A stretch of DNA of 60,972 nucleotides from Acidocella sp. GTDB lineage: Bacteria > Pseudomonadota > Alphaproteobacteria > Acetobacterales > Acetobacteraceae. Where the stretch lies: assembly GCA_027451225.1 (NCBI GenBank), contig DAIDJU010000078.1, forward strand, positions 1 to 60,972, written 5' to 3'. Each line of letters starts with the position of its first letter. Position 1 is the first letter of the stretch. A program made the position numbers and the translations under genes. The notes beneath the pieces are model-generated. The model was not told where the DNA came from, did not search any database, and worked only from the letters and a program-made list of their open reading frames with translations. Shown piece by piece: positions 16,672 through 26,100 of the stretch.

Positions 16672-18090
16672 TTAGTACTCTTCGTCGGCCACGTAGGAGC
16701 CGATGCGGTGCACCAGATCCGGGTTACGCTTGGCCAGGATGACGCCGTAAACCAGCGCGCACACGAACAGACCAATGGCCAGCTTGGGATACAGGCTGAA
16801 CGGATAGGGCTGACCGGGCTCAACCAGGCCCCAGAGCGGGAACAGCATCAGGCCCGTGCCGACCACCGGTACGATGAGATGGCGGAAGGCGCTGAAATCC
16901 TCGCGGTGATAGCGGAACATGTAGATCGGCAGCGCGAGGTTGGTGAGCAGATAGGTCACCACGACCGGGATGGTGCCCAGGGTGCCGGTATCGCCGAACA
17001 GGGTCACCGGGTCGATGTCGTAGATGTAGCCAAACACCAGCACGATGGCGAGCGCGGCCAGGATGTACACCCACATGGCGGCATGCGGGGTCTTATGCTG
17101 CGGGTGGATCTTGCCGAAGAACGGCGGCAGCAGACCCTCGCGCGAGGAGCTGAACAGAATGCGCGCCTGCGCGTTCGTCAGACCGATGAGCGAGGAGAAA
17201 ATGCTGGTGACACCGGCCAGATAGGCGATGAGCAGCAGGCCCGCGGCGGAAGCCTTGAACGCGTCGACAAACGGGATGGAGGACGAGGTGATCGCCTGCA
17301 GATTGTTGTGGAACGCGGTCTCCGTGGCGAAGGCCAGGAACATGTAGAGAATGCCGATAGAGAGAGTACCAATCACCAGCGCGCGGGGAACGTTGCGGCG
17401 CGGGTTGGTGGTTTCCTCAGCCAGCATCGCCGAGTTTTCCCAGCCGATGAAGAGGTAGATGGCCAGCGGGAAGCCAAGGCCAATGCCCTTCCAGCCGCCG
17501 GTGACGCTGGAAAGCAGCAGCGGGGCCATGGAGATATCGTGCCGATTGACCACGAGCATGATCACGGCGCCGATGAGCAGCAGGCCCAGCTCGAAATAGA
17601 AGAAAATCGCCGCCCAGGTGGTGGAGAGGCTGATGCCGCGCGACACCAGAACGCCAACGATGACGGTGACGGCAACGCTGAGAACCTGCCAGGGGATGTT
17701 GACGCCCAGGAAAATCTGCAGCGTGCTGGCGGCCCAGCCGCCGGAGATGACCACCACGGAGGCCGCGGCGATACAGTAACCGGTGACAACGAAGAGCGAG
17801 GCGGCGGCACCCGCGGACGGCCCGAAGCCCATGCCGATGAAGGTCACGAACGAACCGGTGCTCGGGCGGTACTTGGAGAATTCCGCCAGCGTGTTCGTGA
17901 GGAAGAGCACAACCACCATCGCGGTGAGGATGGTGAGCGGCGCACCAACGCCGGCACCCGAGGCGATGAGGCCAAAACCAAAGAAGAAGCTCATGGCCGG
18001 CGCAATATTGGCCAGCGTGGCGGCGACAATTTGAGAGAGGCCGAGGCTATCCCTCTGGAGACGTTCCCCGCTCCGGGTGATTGCAGTCAT
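16672..18090 (-). CDS. APC-superfamily amino acid permease
   Basis: This 472-residue protein has about twelve hydrophobic spans. SLGLSQIVAATLANIAPAMS begins TM1, and GFGLIASGAGVG and FIGMGFGPSAGAAASLF follow. YLFIGWENSAMLAEETTNPRR in the middle is the conserved APC/AAT signature around TM6 and the following loop, and NAQARILFSSSREGLLP is also typical. It probably imports an amino acid or amine, with specificity unknown. The gene stands alone. Confidence 0.87.
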   Translation of the reverse strand: MTAITRSGERLQRDSLGLSQIVAATLANIAPAMSFFFGFGLIASGAGVGAPLTILTAMVVVLFLTNTLAEFSKYRPSTGSFVTFIGMGFGPSAGAAASLFVVTGYCIAAASVVVISGGWAASTLQIFLGVNIPWQVLSVAVTVIVGVLVSRGISLSTTWAAIFFYFELGLLLIGAVIMLVVNRHDISMAPLLLSSVTGGWKGIGLGFPLAIYLFIGWENSAMLAEETTNPRRNVPRALVIGTLSIGILYMFLAFATETAFHNNLQAITSSSIPFVDAFKASAAGLLLIAYLAGVTSIFSSLIGLTNAQARILFSSSREGLLPPFFGKIHPQHKTPHAAMWVYILAALAIVLVFGYIYDIDPVTLFGDTGTLGTIPVVVTYLLTNLALPIYMFRYHREDFSAFRHLIVPVVGTGLMLFPLWGLVEPGQPYPFSLYPKLAIGLFVCALVYGVILAKRNPDLVHRIGSYVADEEY

Positions 18091-18266
18091 GTTTTAACCC
18101 TTCAGGTTTTATACTTTTTTGTCTGGTGGCATGATGCTGATGAATATTATCAACAGCCGAGATGCTGTCCATAAGGCAAACAAGCAGCATAATGCAATGC
18201 CCTCGTCTATGCACGATGGATTTTGCCTGCCCTGAAGTAATTTTGTGCGCCGCAGCAGAGTTTTTT

Positions 18267-18731
18267 TCAGGCTTCCGCGATCAGCCTGCCGCTCTCCTGC
18301 ATGCCAAGCGCCTGGAGAGATTGAAGCGCGGCACTCAACCCCCTGTTGAATTGTTGCGCCCGCTTATTAGCGCTGAACGAGCGCTTGGCAAACCGGGCCA
18401 GAGCGCCGCGCAGGGCCTCAGCCAGCCCGGCGGCATCCTCCTCCTGGACCTGCCGGAGCTGTTCCGCGGCCGTCATCAGGTTGGAGGCACCGAGGCGGCT
18501 CACGGTTTCGCCGATCTTGGCGAAAGTGGGAGAGGCCTCCTTGAGCGCCCATTCCACGGCGGTAGCGGCTTCCGAGATTTCATTCGGTTTGCCGGTCAGC
18601 ATCAGATCATCGAGGTCGTGCAGCCTGCTGCCAAGGGTCTCGACCAGTTCCAGGCCGCGGGTTAGCAGGTCGGAGATCGGCGAGGCGTCCAGCTGAATAT
18701 CCAGAGGGCGGAATTGGCCGGTGATGCTCAT
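18267..18731 (-). CDS. Putative FlgN-like flagellar export chaperone
   Basis: This 154-residue, mainly helical, soluble protein has no confident family match by eye. Helices such as LLTRGLELVETLGSRLHDLDDL and AALQSLQALGM, and its position directly after flgM with an ATGA overlap, resemble flgMN operons. FlgN is the chaperone for the hook-filament junction proteins FlgK and FlgL. The assignment rests mainly on context. It is the last gene of the leftward flagellar arm. Confidence 0.5.
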   Translation of the reverse strand: MSITGQFRPLDIQLDASPISDLLTRGLELVETLGSRLHDLDDLMLTGKPNEISEAATAVEWALKEASPTFAKIGETVSRLGASNLMTAAEQLRQVQEEDAAGLAEALRGALARFAKRSFSANKRAQQFNRGLSAALQSLQALGMQESGRLIAEA

Positions 18732-19033
18732 TTGCTCGTTGCCTTCAACACGGTGGCCATTGCCTGCGCCAGATCCTCCGGCGCGACATTATAATTGCCT
18801 GAGGCCAGGGTATTGCGGATACGTGCGACCATCGCCTGGTCCACCCCGTCCGACTGTTGTGCGGCGGAAAACAGCTTGGTGGTGGTCTGCGCGGCGTCGC
18901 TCAATGTCACGGCCTCGGTTTGCGGCGCGGCCTCGGCCGTCCTGTCCTGCTTGGCGCTCATGGGTGTGTTTGAAGAGTCATTCGTGACAGCCGAAGACGG
19001 CAGCGCCGACAAAGCGGGGATGGTGTTGGTCAT
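18728..19033 (-). CDS. flgM: Negative regulator of flagellin synthesis FlgM (anti-sigma-28)
   Basis: This 101-residue protein has a low-complexity, probably unfolded N-terminal half. The FlgM-type C-terminus reads VDQAMVARIRNTLASGNYNV followed by APEDLAQAMATVL, close to the family pattern V-x-x-I-R-x-A-I-x-x-G-x-Y-x-V-d-x-x-x-i-A. FlgM holds sigma-28 inactive until it is exported through the finished hook. A matching fliA lies in the same arm. It overlaps fliS by ATGA and the FlgN-like gene by ATGA. Confidence 0.83.
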   Translation of the reverse strand: MTNTIPALSALPSSAVTNDSSNTPMSAKQDRTAEAAPQTEAVTLSDAAQTTTKLFSAAQQSDGVDQAMVARIRNTLASGNYNVAPEDLAQAMATVLKATSK

Positions 19034-19404
19034 GCCACTAATGCCCCTTCAGATATTGTAGCCATGTCACGATCCAGAATCGCCAACGCTGCCTCGAAAT
19101 CATCGAGCGCTGATACGCAGTTCTCCGTATTGGCTTGGAGCAGCGTAAAACGCAAGGCGGAGTAGATGGTCATAAGCGCCTCGCCCAGCTTGCTGCCGCC
19201 ACCGGTATCAAGGATGCCGCTCATCAAATTCAAGAGCTCATCCGCCCGCGCGACCATAATGGCTTTGGTTGCCATGTCCCCGGCCTCGATAGCGGTCCTG
19301 GCCCGGCGGCCATACAGGCGGAGCCCGCGCCAGCCCTGACGCAGCCAGCCTATATCCGCCTTACCATCGAACATCGACGCCCGGTATTCGTTGATCATAT
19401 CCAT
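19030..19404 (-). CDS. fliS: Flagellin export chaperone FliS
   Basis: This 124-residue helical protein follows fliD, the usual place for fliS. Features include an N-terminal INEYRAS, the central GLRLYGRRARTAIEAGDMATKA, and LLNLMSGILDTGGGSKLGEAL. FliS caps the C-terminal disordered segment of flagellin in the cytoplasm and hands it to FlhA. It overlaps flgM and lies 14 bp after fliD. Confidence 0.83.
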   Translation of the reverse strand: MDMINEYRASMFDGKADIGWLRQGWRGLRLYGRRARTAIEAGDMATKAIMVARADELLNLMSGILDTGGGSKLGEALMTIYSALRFTLLQANTENCVSALDDFEAALAILDRDMATISEGALVA

Positions 19405-19418
19405 GGTCTAGTTCCCGG

Positions 19419-20807
19419 CTAACCGCTCGAAGCGGACGAGCTCTTGAAGACGTTGAGGTAGGTCTGGATGATAGACGCCGAACTCGCCTTGGTTTCAGCC
19501 GCTGTGTACTCTGTTTTTAAACGCTGCAACGCCGCCGAGCTCGCCTTGGTCTGCTGTTTTATCTGGGTGTCGAGCGAGGTGACGATTGCGTTGAGGGACG
19601 TTGTCTGCGCTGAGATGAAACCGGTGACTGTTTTGGTTCCCCCGGAAGACGAAACATCAGAACCACCAATGGCGCCAACAGAAACCGTATGGAGCTTTTG
19701 ATACAAAGAGCCGACCAACTTCTCGACGGCTGTTGGGTTCTTTGCATACTCGCTGGCGAAGCTTGAGGAGTTAAAGCTGATCGACCCTGAGTTGCCGATG
19801 GACATGCCAATTGCCCCCGCGCTCACGCCGCTGGCAACAAGGCCGCTCACCGATGTCATCAACTCGCTTCTCAACTCCGTGGCCGAGAAATTTCCCAGCA
19901 AAAGACCAGCAGAGGCGGAGCCGCTCGCGGAACTGGCGGCGGTATATTTGGTTGCTGCGGTGAGCACCGAGATCGCGGCATTCAGGCTCGTGGCCACACT
20001 TTGCACGGAGGAGGAAAGATTGCTCGGGGAGGAGCTGACCGACAGAGAGGTTGAGCCAGACCCGGCCAAGGTGATGGTGACACCGGAGATGGCGCTGGTG
20101 AGGGTATTGGAGGCGCTGATGATAGGTACGCCATTGAGCGTGAAGGATGCATCCTGTGCTGTTTGTGCCAGGGTTTCGCCCGCATTAACGGAGCTGGAGC
20201 TTGGATTGAAAGCGAATTGCGCAAGAGCGCCGGTGCCCGACACCGTGAACGCCGCCGAAGTACCGGTGCCACTGCTTTCCAGCACCAGGCGCGCACCCGC
20301 CGAAGTACCGATGACGTTCGCCTTCACCCCGCCAGCTTGTTTGTTGATGGCGGCGGCGACGTCATTCAGCGTCAGACTGCCGGAGCCGATGGAGACAGTC
20401 TCACTTTTGCCGCTGCCCATCTTGAAGACCATGGCCCCCGTGCCACCGGACAGCGTGGCATTTCCGGAGCCCAGCAGTGACGAATAAACCTCCTGCCCTT
20501 TGGCCAGCTTGATATTGGTAAGATTATAGGTGGCCGACGAAGCGGAATTATCGGCTGTCAGCGTGGCGGCTGATTTGTTCGAGCTATTGGCCGATTTGTT
20601 GTTGATGGAGCTTATGTCTTTGATGCTCGAAAGTGCATCGGAGAGGCTGGAGACGACGCCGCTGATGCTCCCCCATGCCGAAATCTGAGCTTTTTCGCTC
20701 GAAACCTGCGTTTCCATCTTGGTGATCGGCGCCGCCAGCATCGTCTCGTAGGAGCTGATTTCGCTGGAAATCGCCGACGAAGTAAGCGAACTGATTGACG
20801 ACGTCAT
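19419..20807 (-). CDS. fliD: Flagellar filament cap protein FliD (HAP2)
   Basis: This 462-residue secreted protein has a FliD_N domain with ISSLTSSAISSEISSYETML and PITKMETQVSSEKAQISAWG. A Ser/Thr/Gly-rich middle includes TLNDVAAAINKQAGGVKANV. The FliD_C segment SASGSASAGLLLGNFSATEL follows, with a closing helix LKTEYTAAETKASSASII. FliD caps the growing filament and folds flagellin subunits. It is separated from the flagellin gene by a terminator. Confidence 0.9.
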   Translation of the reverse strand: MTSSISSLTSSAISSEISSYETMLAAPITKMETQVSSEKAQISAWGSISGVVSSLSDALSSIKDISSINNKSANSSNKSAATLTADNSASSATYNLTNIKLAKGQEVYSSLLGSGNATLSGGTGAMVFKMGSGKSETVSIGSGSLTLNDVAAAINKQAGGVKANVIGTSAGARLVLESSGTGTSAAFTVSGTGALAQFAFNPSSSSVNAGETLAQTAQDASFTLNGVPIISASNTLTSAISGVTITLAGSGSTSLSVSSSPSNLSSSVQSVATSLNAAISVLTAATKYTAASSASGSASAGLLLGNFSATELRSELMTSVSGLVASGVSAGAIGMSIGNSGSISFNSSSFASEYAKNPTAVEKLVGSLYQKLHTVSVGAIGGSDVSSSGGTKTVTGFISAQTTSLNAIVTSLDTQIKQQTKASSAALQRLKTEYTAAETKASSASIIQTYLNVFKSSSASSG

Positions 20808-20836
20808 ACATCACCTATGTGGAAGACAGGGTGGAA

Positions 20837-20861
20837 AGGCCGGAGCTTGACGCTCCGGCCT
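20837..20861 (-). terminator. Terminator-like hairpin between flagellin and fliD
   Basis: On the minus strand AGGCCGGAGC and GCTCCGGCCT (20852-20861 and 20837-20846) pair perfectly around a 5-nt loop, followed by TTCC. It would stop or attenuate flagellin transcripts and protect their 3' ends, allowing flagellin to be made in excess over FliD. Confidence 0.75.
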
Positions 20862-20872
20862 CACGTTTTGGT

Positions 20873-22378
20873 TTACGGCAGCAGCGAGGTGTAGGACTGC
20901 TGCAGCTGGGTGGAAGCCTTGAGCGCCGCAACGCCAGCCTGCGCCTGGATCTGCGACTGGGTCAGCTGGGTGCTGACAGCCGGGATGTTGGCGTCCTGCA
21001 CCACGCCCAGGGCGGTGGTGAGGTTGGAGCTGGTGGTGTTCATGTTGTTGATGTTGGCGGTGAGGCTCTGCTGCACGGCGCCGAGCGTGCCGCCCTGGTT
21101 GTTCAGGGTCGCCAGCGCGTACTTCACCACGTTGATCGCCGCGTTGGCGCCGCTGGTGCTGGAGACGTTGATGTCGCCCAGATCGGCGAGGTTCGAAGTG
21201 GCCTTGACGCCGATAGCCGAACCACCGCTGACGGAGAACGCCGCGGAGGACTGCAACTGCACCTGGCCCTGGATGACCGCAGAAGCCGTGCCGGCCTTGA
21301 TCACCTGAGCGCCGGACAGGGCGGCACCGGTAGAGTCCACCGCAGCCAGCGAACCGGAGCTGGCACCGGTGATGTTGATATTCTCGCCAGCCGACTGCTT
21401 CAGCACCAAGTTGCCGTTCTTGTCGAGCGAGGCGCTGATGCCGCTGGTCGAGGACTGGCTATTGATCTCGGAAACCACACCAGCCGCCGAGGACGCGGTG
21501 ATGGTCTGCTTGCTGCCGATCGTGGTGGCGCCGCTGCTCGCCGCCTGAATGCTGAAGCTATACTGACCGTTAGTACCAGCGGTCAGCTTGAAGGTGGCCT
21601 GGGTAGAGGCCTGGGCCTGCACGCCAGCCTGGCTGGAAAGATTATTGATGGTCGAAGCCAGGGACGCGGCGGATTCACCGGCCTTGGACGTTACTTTCTC
21701 GGTCTGGCCGTTAGCGCCGGTGATGGTGGCCGTACCCGCCGTGTAAGCGCCAAGCGTGGAGGCAGGCGCACCCAGCGTAACGGCGGCGCTGCCCGTCTCG
21801 CCATTCTTGGCCGTGCCATTGGTGCCGGTATAGCTGGTGGTGTTGGCCGAGGAGTGCCACATGCCAATGGCGCTGGAATTGGTGTTGGCGATGGAGAGGC
21901 TCATCGTCTGCCCCTCATTCGCGCCGACCTGGAACTGCACGCCTTGGAAAGAGCCGTCGAGCAGGTTGATGTTGTTGAACTGGGTCTGCTTGGCGATGGT
22001 GGAGACCTGGCTGGTCAGCTGGCTGGCCAGGGTCTGTAGAGACTGCGACTCAGCCGCGGTCTGGGTGCCGTTGGCGGCCTGCACGGAGATGGAGTTGAGC
22101 TGCTGCACAACGCTGATCTGCTGGGTGATGGCGCCCTGCGCCGTCTGCAGCAGGGAGACGCCCTGGTTGGCGTTGGACACAGCCTGGGTCAAGCCGTTCA
22201 GCTGCGAGGTGAAGCCCTGGGCAGTGATGTAGCCGGCCGGATTGTTGGACGGAGAATTGATGGACAGACCGCTGGAGAGCTGGGTTTCAAGGTTGTTGTT
22301 GGTCGAGGTGGTGTTGGAGAGGGAGTTCAGCGCCGACAGAGCGCCGGTGTTGGTCATAATGGAACCTACGGCCGACAT
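20873..22378 (-). CDS. fliC: Flagellin
   Basis: This 501-residue flagellin has a conserved N-terminal D0/D1 (NTGALSALNSLSNTTSTNNN, LETQLSSGLSINSPSNNPAG). A variable middle includes repeats such as TATITGANGQTEKVTSK, and the C-terminal coiled coil has NAAINVVKYALATLNNQGGT and LGVVQDANIPAVSTQLTQSQ. Charged residues are rare and Ser/Thr/Asn abundant in the exposed middle, so glycosylation is plausible. It is the only flagellin gene in the window and has a candidate sigma-28 promoter. Confidence 0.92.
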   Translation of the reverse strand: MSAVGSIMTNTGALSALNSLSNTTSTNNNLETQLSSGLSINSPSNNPAGYITAQGFTSQLNGLTQAVSNANQGVSLLQTAQGAITQQISVVQQLNSISVQAANGTQTAAESQSLQTLASQLTSQVSTIAKQTQFNNINLLDGSFQGVQFQVGANEGQTMSLSIANTNSSAIGMWHSSANTTSYTGTNGTAKNGETGSAAVTLGAPASTLGAYTAGTATITGANGQTEKVTSKAGESAASLASTINNLSSQAGVQAQASTQATFKLTAGTNGQYSFSIQAASSGATTIGSKQTITASSAAGVVSEINSQSSTSGISASLDKNGNLVLKQSAGENINITGASSGSLAAVDSTGAALSGAQVIKAGTASAVIQGQVQLQSSAAFSVSGGSAIGVKATSNLADLGDINVSSTSGANAAINVVKYALATLNNQGGTLGAVQQSLTANINNMNTTSSNLTTALGVVQDANIPAVSTQLTQSQIQAQAGVAALKASTQLQQSYTSLLP

Positions 22379-22412
22379 GATGTTCTCCTTGAGTTGAGGT
22401 TGCCGTACCCCT

Positions 22413-22439
22413 TAATTCGCGTTTGGCGCTTAAACTTTT
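22413..22439 (-). promoter_or_regulatory. Candidate sigma-28 promoter of flagellin
   Basis: On the minus strand AAAAGTTT (22439-22432), 11 bases, then GCGAATTA (22420-22413) resembles the sigma-28 pattern TAAAGTTT-N11-GCCGATAA (7/8 and 5/8 matches). It places the transcript start about 25-30 nt before the flagellin ATG, and AAGGAG lies at 22385-22390. fliA is encoded in the same cluster. Confidence 0.55.
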
Positions 22440-22487
22440 CCAACAATCTCAACTTTAAATTTTAGAACGCAAAAAATTCCGCCTGCA

Positions 22488-23165
22488 TCACTGCAACTGC
22501 ACCACCGGCCCCTGCGCGGTAACTTCGGCGGAGAAGCGCCGGCCGGAGGACGGATTGGTCAGCAAAATCGTGTCCCCAATGCGTCCGGCCTGCTGCGCCA
22601 CGGCGTTGACCGAAAGTAGCACGCCACCGCTGATGACCTGCACCGTGACGGTCTGCCCGGCCTTGATGACGAGCGGGGCCTGGACTGTGTCCTGGGTAAT
22701 GACCATGCCTGCGGCCAGGGACATCATCGCGCTGGCCCCCACGAGTTGAGCGGGGTCCGCGTAGATTTGCCGGCCGGCAAAGAGCTGCACCGGCTCACGC
22801 CGCACAATCAGATCGCCCGCCGCCAGGGTTTGCCCAGCCGCCACCGGATGCGCCGTGACCACCACAGCCTCGCTCTGCGCCACGGTGACGGAGACATAGA
22901 GTGTCCAGCCAGGAGCCGGGCAATGCACTGCCGCCTGCTCGTAAGGCGCCACGCCGCTGATGCTCACCGCGAGCGGGGCGGTGCAGGCCTGCATGTATTT
23001 CGCCCCGTTCACCGGCCCCAGGCTGAGCGTCGCGTCGGGCGGCACAACCATCTGGGCGGCTTGGCGTACTGCGGCGTTCACTGCATCCGGGTCCTGCCCG
23101 GCCCAGGCCAGCCCAGGCCAGATGGCCAGCAGACAGGCCATGGCGCGGCGCGCCTGGTTTCTCAT
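22488..23165 (-). CDS. flgA: Flagellar P-ring assembly chaperone FlgA
   Basis: The 225-residue precursor has a signal peptide (basic MRNQARR, then a hydrophobic core to WPGLAWAG). The C-terminal SAF/FlgA domain reads VVTAHPVAAGQTLAAGDLIV, GRQIYADPAQLVGASAM, AGMVITQDTVQAP and VIKAGQTVTVQVISGGVLLS. FlgA works in the periplasm to help FlgI form the P ring. The start at 23165 is set by an ATGA overlap with the upstream sulfotransferase/glycosyltransferase gene. This position, away from flgB-I, is unusual. Confidence 0.85.
   Translation of the reverse strand: MRNQARRAMACLLAIWPGLAWAGQDPDAVNAAVRQAAQMVVPPDATLSLGPVNGAKYMQACTAPLAVSISGVAPYEQAAVHCPAPGWTLYVSVTVAQSEAVVVTAHPVAAGQTLAAGDLIVRREPVQLFAGRQIYADPAQLVGASAMMSLAAGMVITQDTVQAPLVIKAGQTVTVQVISGGVLLSVNAVAQQAGRIGDTILLTNPSSGRRFSAEVTAQGPVVQLQ
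23101..23120. repeat. 10-bp perfect tandem duplication inside the flgA signal peptide
   Basis: GCCCAGGCCA occurs twice head to tail. It lies in the codons for the end of the signal-peptide core (W-P-G-L-A-W-A) of FlgA. It may be chance in GC-rich DNA. Confidence 0.6.
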
Positions 23166-26100
23166 TCCGCAGCGCTCCGCAGCCCGGCATTGCCGCCGCC
23201 AAAATTCACCCAAGGCGGCAGAGCATCTTCACTGGCAGGAAGAGCCAGCGCCGCTTCGCGGGCCTTCGCGCCACGCTTCAGCGTCGCGCTGAGGTCGGTG
23301 ACGGCGCCGTTCAGCGCCTCTTTCCATGCGGGCAGCCGGTTTTTCAGCCGCACTGCCGCCAGGCTGGACGGGATGTCGAAGCGCTCATCCACCAGCAAAT
23401 GACATCCCGCCGCCGCCGCCAGCAGCACTGGGTAATGGTCGGCATAAGCCTCCATATTGGCCGGGCGGAGCATGATCTGCGGCCCCAGCTCAACCATGAC
23501 ATGCGCCCAGGCGGCCTCGGTTTCGGGCGGCGTCAGGCGGGCCATGGCGCCAGGATAGGTCTCGCCGGGGCGTTCGACCACGATCCAGGACGCAATCTCC
23601 AACGTCGAGGAGACCAATTCCTGGAACCATTGCGGAGTGTTGCCCTCGTCCACCCACAGCACGCGCGGTTTGGTGTTCAGCCCCGTGGCGGGTTGCAGGC
23701 TGGACCAGACATGGCGCGACAAGGCCGGACGCCACAGCTCCACGGCTTGGCCGGGACGGCTCAGGCTGCGCAGCTGCGCCACCAGTCCCGGAGAGGTGGC
23801 GTAGATGCCGGCAGCTTCGGCCAGCACGGGTTTTACCGCTTCCAGATCCGCGGGCATGGCGGTGTAAACCGCGGTGTAGGCCGGGCTATGCGGAAATGCA
23901 GGTATAGCCGGATTTACCCGCACCCAGGCAGCCGGGGCGCGGCGGCCCAGCTCGGCGGCGTTGGGGCGCTCGGGGGCCCAGTCAGCCGAGCAAACGCCAT
24001 CCCGCCGCAATGTCCGCGCTGTGTTCAGTACCGCTATACCTGGGCCCGGCTCGCCGGTTACCAACAGGTCCAGCAGATCGGCAGGTGTGGCGGGCACCAG
24101 CCCGGCGCGGGCTTCATCGGCCAGCAGATCGCCATGCAGCGAAAGCGCCGGATGATGGTACGGATCGGTCCAGGACACCGCCCGCGCGGCCTTCGAGCCA
24201 TCGCGGAACTGCGCGGCCGCATCGGCCTGCACCGAACCTGCGGGCATGACGAAGGAGATATCGGGCGTCCACACCAGCCGCGCGCCCTGGGCGCGGAGCT
24301 GTGCGCCAAGGTCGATCCACAGCGCATCGCCACTTAGGGCCGGGAATTCGCAGGCGGCCAGGGCGGCTGTGCGCGCCAGCAGGCCGGGCGAGGTGAGCGC
24401 GCTGGCCTCCTGGTCCACCAGCAGCCAGCCGCCGGGGCCGGGGTCGTCGGCCATATGCCCGGCGCCCAGCCGCGTATCCGCGCCGATGACGATGGGCCCC
24501 TGCACCATGGCGAAGGTTTTATTCCCATTCTCCAGCGGCATGAGCGTGCGCGCCGCCACCATCGCCACGCCTGGATCGGCCAGACGTATCCGCAGTTCGG
24601 ACAGCCAATGCGGCATGGCGGTTTCGGCCCGCACATCCAGCACCGCCACGTGCGGCGTGGTCACCATGGCCAGGGCTTGGCGCAGCGCCTCGGCCTGGGT
24701 GAGGTCCGGGGCGGGCGGCACGGCCAGCACCTTGCCCTCCAGCGCCTCGGTCTGGCGGGTGACTTCCGTCAGGTAGTTGTGCAAACCGGGATTCAGCGCC
24801 GCACCGGCCAGAATCACCGGCCCGGTGAGCGGCTGGCTGGTGAGTAGCGTGGTGAGCCAGCGGTCGAGCGCCGGGATCTCGCCGCCATCGCACAGCATGA
24901 TGATGCTGGTGCCCGGATCGGCCACTATGCGCAGGTGATGGAACAGCCCCATATGCTGGCGGTTCTGCACCTCGGCCGGCAGCCCGGCGCGGCGCAGATG
25001 CTCCTGTACCGCCGTGGCGGCGCGCGCGCAGAAGATGTCGGCGCGGATAGCGTCGCGCTGGCTCTGCGGGCTGCGGGTGAACAGGGCCTCGGGCAGGCGC
25101 TCCACCTTGGCGCCGTCCTCGGCGATGCGGAGCTGGAAATCGAACTCCTCGGCCCCGGCGCGCGCGGGATCGAACCCGCCCAGGCGTTGCACAGCGCGAG
25201 CCCCGTACCACACCCAATCGCCCAGATAAGCGGCCTGACGCAGGCGCGTGACATCCCAACCCGGCTTGTGCCGCACCCAATGGCTGGTCTCGCGCGGCAC
25301 GGTCTCGTCGCAATACAGCATCTCCGCTCCGGTAGCCGCGGCGTGCAAGGCGAAGCGCAGGCAGGCATCGGGGGTGATTGTGTCGCCCGCATTCAGCACG
25401 GCGACGTAATCGGCCGCCGCCGCCGCTTGGTTCAGCGCGGCGCAAACGGCATGGGTCATCGCTTCCGGGGCGGCGTCCACGGCGGTCACGCTGCGGCCTT
25501 CGAGTTCCAGCGTCTCGGCGGCCAGAATGAGGACGCTGGCGGGCCGCTCCCATTGCGCATCGAGCGCCGCCAGCGTGTCGTTCACCGCATGGGCGCGCCC
25601 GCTGGGAGCGGCGACAATCACGGCCAGACGCGGCAATGCGCCAGCGGCTTCCTTCAGGCTTTGCAGCCGGATCCTCGCGCCGTCGTCGCTGCGCTCGGGC
25701 GGGCGGAGCGTGGCGACAGCACCACCAGCTTTGGTCTGCCCAACGACCTGGGTGAACGAGCCGCCCATGGCGGGGAAGGCCCGCCCACGGCTGGCGCCGA
25801 TCTCGGTGAGAAAACCGACCAGATCCTCCGTCTCCTCGGCAAACCCGTCCCAGATCTCGGGCAGGAAATCCCGCGCCTGGATCGCATCCCAGGTGCGGGA
25901 GACCAGATCGTCCAGCGGACGGCACAGCCCTTCGCGCGGCAACGGCTCGCTGCGGTTGAGCTGGGTGGTGAGGTAGCCGGCGGCCTCCTTCAGCCCGCGC
26001 GCGGGGATCGGCAGGTCCAGCTCCTCGGCGATCCGGTGGAGCTGCTTCGCGGGTTCGCCGAGCAGTTCCTGATAGGTGGTCCAGCTACGCGGCAAATGCC

